A stretch of DNA of 64,000 nt, taken from NCBI RefSeq assembly GCF_902148845.1, contig NC_043748.1, forward strand, positions 15,776,945 to 15,840,944, written 5' to 3'. Every line of letters begins with the position of its first letter. The stretch's first letter is position 1. This document shows, piece after piece, positions 1 to 9,700 of the stretch. Position numbers and translations under genes: made by a program. The notes under the pieces were generated by a model, which was not told where the DNA came from, made no database searches, and worked only from the letters and a program-made list of their open reading frames with translations. Origin of the DNA: Salarias fasciatus. Its lineage: Eukaryota > Chordata > Actinopteri > Blenniiformes > Blenniidae.

Positions 1-1225
1 ACAAAGCTTTTAGTGTGACATGGAAAAAGTGTACAAGTCTATACTTACCGCTGACTGTGGCTGCACTGCATCAAAGATATTCTAAACCAGAAATCGTGTT
101 CATTTGAGGCAATAATAAACCAACTCTGATTATGAAGTCAAGATCAAATAGACTGGCTGCCATCAGTGTGAAACACTTTAGAATGGTTGTGGGTTCATTA
201 ATGTTCCTTTATTCTTTTTTCTGGAGGATATCTTACCTCGCAGGATCACATGTGTGCACACCAATACAAATCAACATGACAGCAGTGGTACTTACAGCTT
301 TAACTAACCTGTTACTGGCAGAGATTCTCCTTCATGTAAGTAGTTAAATTCAAATGATCAAGTGAGGAAAGCTGATGAAACAAACAGGATTAAATGGTAA
401 AACCATTTTACAAACATTAAAACTAAAATAAAAAGTCATTTCTTCACCCAAACCTTTGAGGACACACTCAATTCATGGACTGGCTGAAGGCGCCAGACTG
501 TGGATGGTCTGACCCGTCCATTTACAAATCTTTGAAAAGAAAACATACTTTCATTTAAAAGCTCTGTACAATCAGTAATGAGCTTGGAAATGAAAACTGA
601 GCTTCCCGAAGCTCCCATCAGTGAAGAAGAAAAAAAACAAAACAAAGGAAAATACAGAAAGTAATGTGAAGGAAAAGATCATTTTTAAATGAGTTGACAT
701 GCCTGAATAAGTTATGCCTGAACAGAAACACACAAACAAGGGCCTTCACCAAACTTGCTGCAAGTTTGGGGACATTGACATCCAACAGCGTGTAAGCTGT
801 GAGGGCCCCTGGTTAATGAATGAGAAGACAGAAAAAATGGTGAGACTTGCCTCAGGCTGATACAGGGCTACACTGAGACACGGCCTCAGCCAGTCCCCCA
901 ATGGCAATGCTACAGGGAGAAGAGAAATCTGAGTTTTAGCACTACAGCCACTACTGACCCAGATGTTATGCAGCTGTACAATGCACTCAAGAACCCGTCT
1001 GCCCATGCCATGTACAGAGCATCAGCTTTGAAAAAAAAACAAAACAAGAAAAACAACAACTCAATTTACTGCTTACAGTCAAAATGAAACATCGTCCAGC
1101 TTTGTAACGTCTCTTCATCAGTGTTCAAGACAACAGAAGCACAACAACAAGCAGGTTAAGACCTGCTGTGACGTCTTTTTGCCCACTTAAATCCCGCAAA
1201 AAAGAGTCTTGAATTTTTCCCACAT
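1..1225. other. Region downstream of znf207, no gene recognised
   Basis: I see no open frame here that resembles a known protein. The short frames on both strands lack a coherent set of splice sites. A GT donor-like site on the minus strand near 232-238 and a short open stretch at 436-645 could belong to an untranslated exon, but nothing supports this. The one structured element is a three-armed foldable sequence at 740-808, listed separately. In mammals PSMD11 neighbours ZNF207, but none of its exons is visible here. Confidence 0.4.
740..808 (+). other. Three-armed foldable element, copy 1
   Basis: An outer stem of about 10 pairs joins 740-749 with 799-808 and includes one G-U pair. It encloses an arm at 750-768 (CAAACTT / AAGTTTG), a weak arm at 770-783 and an arm at 785-798 (CAGC / GCTG). 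A second, diverged copy with the same plan lies at 1342-1404. No anticodon-like loop, B box or snoRNA box is obvious. It could be a structured RNA element or a fragment of a repeat; the sequence alone does not decide. Confidence 0.4.
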
Positions 1226-1231
1226 TTTATT
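1226..1231 (-). terminator. znf207: Poly(A) signal for znf207
   Basis: AATAAA on the minus strand, about 540 bases below the znf207 stop codon. It would give a 3' UTR of roughly 560 bases (about 1210-1773). It is the first canonical signal after the stop that I noticed. Confidence 0.5.
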
Positions 1232-1341
1232 ACGATACAGTATCACAACAATACATACACCATGTCATATAGTAACCCACCTACTTATTTTATTGGGGAT
1301 TTCCCAACACAGAGCAGAATGAAAAGCATAAACGGTTGTTT

Positions 1342-1404
1342 GAAGCCCTCACCAAACAAAGTTGGGGACAGAAGTCCAACAGCACAGAGTGCTGTGAAGG
1401 CCTC
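1342..1404 (+). other. Three-armed foldable element, copy 2
   Basis: Same plan as 740-808 with different bases. The outer stem pairs 1345-1352 with 1394-1401 with one mismatch. Arms lie at 1353-1364, 1366-1377 (GGAC AGAA GTCC) and 1380-1394 (CAGCAC AGA GTGCTG). The third arm is longer than in copy 1 through compensating bases. It lies inside the predicted znf207 3' UTR, antisense to it as written, though an inverted-repeat fold exists on either strand. Confidence 0.4.
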
Positions 1405-1773
1405 ACCATTTAGCTCAGAACAGAAAGGTATTTACATAAAACTTGCCTTGATAAAGGGTGGGTAGTGCCCATGTAACTCCAGCGCCTTCACAACACTACG
1501 AACCATATCTACTACAGTTCTATACACCTAAATGAAACATGAGAAGGAAAAAAAAAGCCACAGAACAGAGGAGGTTTGAATCAGAATCATGTGAAACAGT
1601 TCAGAAACTTGCTCAGGTATACTGTAAATATTTTCCCATACGCTCTCGTGCTGCGTGTCTTCCTCATAGCTCAGTAGGAGAGCAAACAGCACTATGTGGT
1701 ACTAAAATACCAATACTGCAGCTGTGGACATTAGAAAATGGTTTAGTGTCCAAACCTATTGAAGAGGCGTGCT

Positions 1774-4700
1774 TCAGTAGCGGCCTCCGGGAGACATGAT
1801 GGGGGGTCTCATGCCCAGGGGCGGCCGCGGAGGGGCTCCTTGGTACCCTGGGGGTACCACAGGGGGGCCCTGGCCGAACGGAGGCAGCCGTCCTGGGATG
1901 AAGCCCGGCGCTGGGCCGGTGAACTGACCTGCAGGGAGACAAAAACAGCTTTCTTTTAAATCGGCTGACAGACTGTGAGCCGAAATGCCGTGTTTCCAGC
2001 GTGTACCAGGTATGGGGTGAGTCATGCTGTGCTGCTGAGACGCCATGATGCCGCCCACAGGCCCCACGGCGGGGGCCGTCGTGGCGGTCTGGCCGGGGCG
2101 AGGAATACTACACTGGTACCTGGGCAGCTGGGCCCGCAGCTCTTCCTGCAGCACACGCAAAGACAAGAAGACCAGGCCCGGTTTTAAACTGCAGGTCTGA
2201 AATTTAACCCACAACAAATACACAATTTGACTCACTTTCAAAACTTTTCTACGTTAAATTTCTCTCAAACTACTTACTGGAAGAACTATAAAGAGTCGCC
2301 TCAAGCTGGACTACTTACCAGTGAGATATCCTCATCAGGGTGGATCAACTTACTGGTTGCACTGGTGGTGGTGAGGGTGGCGGGCTTACTGGTCACAGTG
2401 GAGGGAGGTTTGGAGACCGTGCTGCTGCCGGCGCTGGGGCTGACAACAGCAGCGGTGGCCTGAGTGTATGCTGGGAATGTGGGCTTGGAGGGGTCGGGGG
2501 AGGTGGAGGGGAGGGTGAGGGGGGGGCCTGACACTGTCTGCTGACTCTGAGAGGGGAGGGGGGCGGGAAGAGAGAGGAAAACACATTAGAGACCAAGGCA
2601 TCACATTTTCCAAAGCGGGGAAATCCAAACTCAAGGTTCCAGATTCATTCCAGAGTGGTTTTGCTGATGGACTAAATCCGATCTGCTCAGCTGAAAAGCG
2701 ATCTACACCGTCTCGTCGGGGTTTTACCTGTCCTGCACTGGGGAACAGAGGTTTTGTGACGTCCGGCTGGGCTGATGGGACGGTGACGGTGGGAACAGCG
2801 GATCGAGCCAGCATGCTAGCAGCGGGGGGAACCTGAGGCATGTGTGTGATGCCTGGACGATGGCCCACTGGAGGAGGAAGGCCTGGGGACGGCAGAGAGG
2901 AACCTTAACTATTTATGCAAACACAGAACATCAGACGGAGGCGTGTCCTGAGGAGCAATACCTGGTGGTACACCTGGCATGATGGGAGGCATCATCCCAC
3001 CCATTGGAATCATGCTAAAAAAAACAGCACAGGTTTAAAACTCATTAGATAATAGAAACTAGATTAACAAGAAACCCGTTTTAGTCACTGCAGTCATTAC
3101 CCTGGAGGCATTCCTGGCATCACAGAGGGCATTCCTGGTATCATTGGTGGGACCCCGGGCATCATCGGGGGAATTCCTAAACCAAAAGGATTCGATTAAA
3201 AATCCTCTTAATTGAAGAAGCTGCTTAAAAGTATGAAAGCAAAGTGAAGACTGTCATAATTAGTGCTGCTGTAAACATAAACAACGTATTTAATTCTAAT
3301 CTTCTAAAGAGCCGAAAGAAAAGATAACAGTGGGATCAGCGATGTGTGAAGGTTATGGAAGTCCCTTCATGTTATCTGAGGAGCCATTCAGTGGAATTAA
3401 TTACAGTTAGCTCAACAGCTGGTGACTGAATGCTCATTTCTCACCTGAGTAGCTGCCTGGCGGGATCCCCGGAGTCCCAGACACAGGAGGCAAGCCCGGC
3501 TGGGTCATCGGGGGGATGTAGCCCTGCTGGGGCTGCCCTGCTACAGGCTGCTGGAAGGAGGGGCCGGGCTCGTCGTCGTCGTCGTCGTACTCGTCAGAGT
3601 CATCCTGGTTCTGCTTTTTCTTCTGAGTCTCTACAATTCAAGAGCAGCAGAGTCTGTCAAGAACATACAAGTACCAAATGACAACTCAAGAGCCAGATAA
3701 ACTCCCGGTGGTGCTGATACCTTGGTTTTTCTGTTCGAGCACTCTTCTTCTCTCCTCCATATCTTTTTCTGGAATTCCCTCCATCCCATAAATCTCCAGC
3801 TCGATGTCTGTTCTCCCAGGTATTGCATTTGGAACGCCATCGATGGTCTCTTTATGCACCTGGAAATAAAGTCGTTATGCACATCAAACACGCACAAAAA
3901 AAGGAATCAGCCAGATTTTATAACAAGCAAGTTTATACAGATCATATTAATGTCCAAAACAAAGGTTATTTTCCAAAGACCAGAGAGGTATTTTATTATT
4001 TACCTGACGGTTTCGGCAGCTGTCAGCTGTCTTCTTCAGAGTGTCACGTGATGTTGTTGTGACGTATCTTGTCAGCTGATTTATACCTCTCTGGTCTTTG
4101 GAAAAGAACCTTTGTTTTGGATTATAACTTGGAAGACCAATGAACCTTTTTGGACATATTAATGTCCAATGAAATATTTAAAACACACTGTAGAGAAGTG
4201 TTAAGGTAATTTTAATATGGAAAATGCTACAAGAAGGGGAAAGCAAATATCACCAACAAAGAACCAGTGGCTAAAGATGGTGGATCACATCTCAATGGAA
4301 AAGGTAAAACACATACTTACACTAACATAGACTCGAAAAGCACAAGTACAAAAAAGAAATTGATGAAGTGGATTGTGTACAAGACTAAAAAAGACAATAC
4401 TTATAACCAATATATAAAGCTGTTTTTGTTTTGGGTTTGTCTATGAAAAGTTTGTTTTCTTACAGAGATTTGAATGGGGGGGGGGGGGGAATCTGTGTAA
4501 AACACATTAATTCCAATGAAAACATTTCTTCAAGGGATTTTTGCATAAATTGTAATTATTTCAACTGTAAGTCTGAACTGTATGGGGATGTTTTTATGTG
4601 AAATCTGGAGGCAGGTGCTTTGTTTTGTGAATGAATGAATGAATGCTTTTGCTCGTTTAGACGAAATGACATCAAAGTGACCTTACCTGCATGCAGTGGA

Positions 4701-5190
4701 TCGCCAGCCCAGGGCCAGTGTACAGCTTTTTGTGGCAGATGTGACACTTGAAGTGTTTGGCTTTTTGATGCTGAATGAGAATCTTCTCATCATCAAAGTC
4801 TCTGTTACAGTACCTGAGAGCTCAGTTCAGGAAACTCCGAGTGTAAAGTAGTAGTAATGACATTATATTACCGTGCTGTCTGTGTTGTTAACTCGGTGAA
4901 GCTCTCTGACATCTTCACTGCACGTTTAAAGTAACACTTCTGTCTGTTATTTGAGACGCAACCTTTTAAAATGATCAAGAAGGACACAATAAGTAAGCAC
5001 ACAGTCATCCAGATCTATTTATACCCATATTATTATGAAGCGGTAGTGTTAGCATGGTTAGCTTAGCAGAGAGAACATAAAGCTCTCTATAACACAAACC
5101 GCAGTCGAAAAGAACACGACACTGCAGATAAGACGCGGAAAAAGGATACCAGCACCAAGGCTTCATTTGCTTTTTCTTCTTCCTCCCCAT
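1774..5190 (-). CDS. znf207: ZNF207 / BuGZ, kinetochore and spindle zinc-finger protein
   Basis: Ten coding exons: 5150-5190, 4687-4813, 3721-3859, 3445-3630, 3101-3176, 2962-3014, 2728-2882, 2319-2546, 2007-2145 and 1774-1928. They sum to 1299 nt, giving 432 residues, somewhat shorter than the human protein. The N-terminus [16 protein letters not shown] carries the first of two C2H2 fingers (WCWYCNRDF and KCHICHKKL). An acidic aspartate run follows, then a Pro/Gly/Met-rich low-complexity region of the kind that drives BuGZ coacervation. [19 protein letters not shown], split over exons 8 and 9, is the GLEBS motif that binds and stabilises BUB3. The family acts at kinetochores and spindle microtubules and in splicing. 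Intron 1 has U12-type signals. The gene runs divergently from C17orf75, the arrangement also seen in mammals. Confidence 0.95.
3958..4154. repeat. Foldback insertion with 15-bp target duplication
   Basis: Inside znf207 intron 2. CATATTAATGTCCAA occurs directly before (3943-3957) and after (4155-4169) this 197-bp segment, as expected for a target-site duplication. Two arms of 39 bp (3953-3991 and 4083-4121) are inverted copies with a single mismatch, around a loop of about 90 bp. I do not recognise the family. The long duplication suggests LINE-type integration rather than a cut-and-paste transposon. Confidence 0.6.
4814..5149 (-). other. znf207: U12-type (minor spliceosome) GT-AG intron 1 of znf207
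   Basis: The donor reads GTATCCTTTTT, a full match to the minor-spliceosome 5' consensus. About 12 bases before the acceptor lies TTTCCTGAAC (revcomp of 4825-4834), one mismatch from the U12 branch consensus TTTCCTTAAC. No long polypyrimidine tract separates branch and acceptor, as is usual for this class. The join splits the first zinc finger between exons 1 and 2. Confidence 0.8.
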
Positions 5191-6720
5191 CGTGTTTGTT
5201 TTTCCAGCTCTGTGCGCAAAATCAGGTAAATAAATAACAGTACTGACAGGAAGATGGCGTCGGCTCTTTAAAAGAGAATAGACTCGCCACGCCCCCTGGT
5301 GGTCAGAAACACAGAGCAAGTCTGCAGCGCCTTCTGCTGGTCATGAAATAGATTCATATAGTTCATTCGTAGACGTGCATGCAAAAAAGTTACCGCTAAA
5401 AAAATGTAAAAAACAATGGCTTTATAAATAAATTCTCACACAGAACAGTGTTTATGAATTTGAGAATTTTTACTTTGATAGGACATGCATACATTTTTAA
5501 TTTTTTGTGTTGCAATGTCAAACTGTCACAATCAGTGTGAAAGTATGTTATGCTGTACCTTGAAATACAGCTAAAAAAGTGAGTGAGTTATTTGAAAACA
5601 TATATCTGTATTATTGATTTTGTTGCAGGTGTAATGGAAATTAATTAAGACAAGAATACAAAGATTCCACAGACACTTATAATTAAATGCGTGTAAATGA
5701 AAATAATTTTTAAATGATTTTTTAGTTATTTATTTATTTGTTTTATTTTGTTGATTTTATCCCCAGATTTCACGAACAATATCTTTTAACATAACAAATA
5801 TTTGGAAGTGGAGCTCATTCTCTTACTGTTTGAGAAACACTGCACTTAAGGAATCACGTTGAATGTTCTTCAGATTAAATTTTTTCTTTTTTTTTTTCAA
5901 TAAAGGATCACAATATTTTAGGCATCATCAACGTGTTTAATATCAATTTTCAATCATCAATTACAAATTGTATGCTCTCCATGCATATATTACTCAATGC
6001 TAAGACAAAAGATATTAATATTTATTGCTTCATTTATTTATTAGTTTTTTTTTCTGTGTCTTATAGCTCACATATGTTTGATATGTTAACATTGTATTTA
6101 TTTCTATTCTGAGTGGAACAAGGCTGTAAAAGTTTCCCTCTAGGATTGATAAAGAATTTCCATTTCATTATTTTATTGAGTGTTTGAGTTTAAAATTGGT
6201 TGGATGAAAAAAACAGGACTTCAATGAAATACTAATGATGATGATGATTAATTTTTTTCTTTTTTTATTGTTACCTAAAGTGGGAGTGGCTCGTGTTACA
6301 CACTAATACGCATAATTATGCAATAACTTATTCATCCATGCATGTAGTGATGTTGTTGTAGATTTACTTTTGTATCTGTGGACTTTAGGATGATCTGTAT
6401 TTTAAATATATTAAATAAATAAATAAATAAATAAATCCCACGGTGTTTAAATGATTTTACTTGTTTGATCCAGGAACCACAAACAGCTTAATTCCAGCCG
6501 GACCCATTTCAGGGCGGACTGCAGCGACATGCGCAGAAGATCTGTAAAATAAGGAGAAGGAGAGGGTTTCTCATCTGATGCATGATAGTTTCTGTTTGAC
6601 GTCCCCTGGAATCGAAGTGTGGGGATTATTTATCCACCATCACAGATCGCCTGGACGATAAAACTCTTGGCGGTCGTTTCTCCTGCAGCCAGTTTGCTCC
6701 GTGCAGCAGCAGACAGGAGC
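5191..6720. other. Intergenic spacer between divergent znf207 and C17orf75
   Basis: The first bases on the left are znf207 5' UTR and the last roughly 150-200 bases on the right are C17orf75 5' leader. The middle (5340-6450) is AT-rich and shows no coding signal. It holds an AAAT microsatellite at 6413-6435. The phrase at about 6120-6168 (TTTCCCTCTAGGATTGATAAAG) resembles the tail of fossil fish LINEs. An ATG at 6619 is in frame with C17orf75. Confidence 0.5.
6413..6435. repeat. AAAT microsatellite
   Basis: About six perfect AAAT units in the spacer upstream of C17orf75. Slippage-prone; no function inferred. Confidence 0.9.
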
Positions 6721-9700
6721 ATGTTTACCTCTCAGACCTCCTCCTTCCAGGACTCCATCGACGTGGAGGAGAGGGATGACTTTGACAGCGATGAAATTGC
6801 TGGATACAGTCAGAAAATCCAGCTGAACTGCTACTACACCATCTATCTGTATCAGGGAACCAGGTACGGCGACTGCTGGGCTCTTTCTGGACAGGTCTGC
6901 TGCTGCTGCTGGTGTACAGTTTTACTCTGTAATGATCTCTAAAAGCTGACCGTAAACACACAGTGGACTGACATGAAGGAGGAATGTGGTACCTCTTTCT
7001 GTTTGCTATCATAATGAATGAACAATTTGTAAGAGTTATACAGATGGAGGCCAAAATTTAAATGTAATTATTGGTCGCTGAAATGAAATACAATCAGTTT
7101 TATTTCATTTCAGCGACCAAAATCACAACTGTTATAGGATAAGATAAAATTCACACTGTATTTCTTGTGGTATCTGAGTGAAGATAAAGCAAAAACAAAT
7201 TAATGTGTTATTAATTTGGCAGTATTACAATGGACCTGACCTCAATTGTGTCTCAGTAGCCTGTGTATTTTTTTTTTCCAAAATTTTAAAACAACACATA
7301 CTTAAATCAAAAGGGCACAACAAACGTTTGTGTGAACAGAAATAATCATAATTCCACATTCACAAAAAATTGTAGCCATCTGATTGTGTAGCAGAACTAT
7401 TCAGTCATAATTGTGATTGAATTTGCATACTTTGTTAAAAAAAAAAAAAAAACAACATGAAGAAACTAGGAGGTTACCCAGTGGTCACTTGCTCAATGAA
7501 ATTTGAAAAAAAAAACATGTTTTGTAAATATGTGTCTTTGATTTTGCTTTTGCATACTGTAATTTAAATTCAGACACAGCGAACTCTGTTCTTTTGAATT
7601 CAAACTGGAGAAGTTTGAGTTTTCTAAAACTGTAAACTGGTATTTTAAATGCTGTCCACGGGCCCTAACTCTTTTTCTACAGATGGGGGGGATCTTTGGT
7701 GTGTTGTCAATATGTGGTATGCTGTCTGATTTTTTAGTTGTTATGGTTGCTTGTTTCAGAATTCACTGAAAGAGCAGGTAAAACAGTCAAAAAAGAAAAA
7801 AAAAACCCTTCCCAGGTGATGAGTAAACTGTCGATTGTCATAGATCTGAGGCTTCTGGGGAAAATGTGGCGTGGAACCAAAGACGAGCAGACTCCACAAC
7901 AAGTCAGGATGACTTTAGGTAACAAAGGAGCCATCCACCTGCCTTCTACTTGCTTTAAGTGCTCCTTCATTTTTGGTTTTCACTGTCGTGAGTTGGTGTT
8001 TCCACGGGCTGCCGCCACAGAGTCCAAACTTCATGGAGTCAACGCTGTTCTCATTTGTGACTTTGTTCTGATTGGTCATTGCTGTGCTGCTGAGTTACAT
8101 GGCCTTCAGGTTCCTCCAAATCTGAACGGTGCTTCTGGAAAACAGGTGAACCACATCCCTGAATGTCCTGGTGCAGTGTTGCACAGCGTGTCAGTGACAC
8201 CCAGGCACAGTAGCAGCTATGTGACTCAGTTGTGTTTTGTGTTGGGTGTTTGGCTTCCAGTCATCAGCTTCCTCCATCTCCTCTCCATTGACTTTGTGAT
8301 CGGTCACGGTTTTGTGCTGGTTGCTTCTTCCCACACTGACTCTGTGCCCCGCTCCACAGTCTGACGTTAATCGACAGCAGCCTGCCGTCGGAGGCAGAGC
8401 CAGAGCTGCGGACCTACATTTCCCGGAGGCTGAGCAAAGGAGCCCTGCTCGGAGGCATGGGCAACATTGCTACTGTAGACCTCAGGTATGTATCGATGCT
8501 TTTATTTCATGCACTGATTCAACACACGCTGGCAAAAAAAATAATACTTAAGCCAAAAAGTGAGATGATTTAAGCCGTTGTTTTCAATAATTGTTTTCCA
8601 GTCTTCCAGAGCAGGCGGTTGGCTGCTACTGCTGCCTCCTGGAGCAGGAACGGTCCCCCGAGCAGCCGGACGCTGATGGGAATGGATATGTCATCTGCTT
8701 TATGGGCGGCTCTGAGAAAGGACTAAACTTATATCCTTTTGCATCGTGAAAGCAGCTCAAGTCAAGGAAAACACACTGTTTCCCAGCATTAACATTACTC
8801 TCAGTTATTAACCTTGACCTCACACACGTTTAGATTAGAGCTTGACAAATACGTTCAAGGCCTGCACAGCAGTCTGCAAACCCCAGAGGTGTGAGAACAC
8901 AGTCACCGGCTAATAATTCATGTATTTTAGTGAGCTTTGATTGAAAAGTGTGTGTTTATGTGTAGCTGCAGAACCTGGAGACGGAGGTGCGGCCCTACCT
9001 GACGCAGTGGTACGAGGAGTCTGTGATGCACATTTATCGAGTGGTGCAGCTGGTCCAGAGCAACATCAGCTTCCTCCTGCATGCTGTGAGTCTTTTTTTT
9101 TTCAGAACTATTAAAAGCAAAACAATGATTCAATCCACTTCAACAACAACAAAAAGAACCTCTCTTCACAGGCCCTGAGTCACACACATGTGGAGGTCAT
9201 CAATTCAGACGAGAGGACAAAGGCGGATGTGTCCAGGTGAGTGACGGAGCCGCCACACCTTTACAGTGCTCGGCTCTGAACGCCTGCCGTGCTCCACATA
9301 TTGTATTGTCTGTTTTTTGCTGCTCCAGGTTCATCAAAGCAGCCAGTTTGCAGGGTTTGTCTCAGCAAGACACCACCGCAGCGTCGTTGTGCAAGGCCAT
9401 GTCGGAGGACACGCAGTCCGACCTGATCATAGACTGCTCTACCAGCCCGCCCACACTCGCCAATACTGGTAAATCATCCTGTGAAACACAGAGCGCATCT
9501 ACCGCACGACACTCTCATCATGACTTCGTTTTTCTTTTTTCACTCAGTGAGCAATCGCTTCTGTGATGACTGGATTCAGGCGTTTCTGAACGCAGCGGAG
9601 CGATGCAACCCCTTCCTGCTCAGACAGATCCTGGAGAACTTTAAGTTGAAGGTGGGTAAAGATACAATTAGACAAGCATTGTACTTTCATATTTTTACGT

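Noticed and set aside
7738-8364. Long plus-strand open frame of 208 codons across C17orf75 exon 2 and intron
   Set aside because: It reads exon 2 in the wrong frame and then intron sequence; the conserved frame splices 7918 to 8360.
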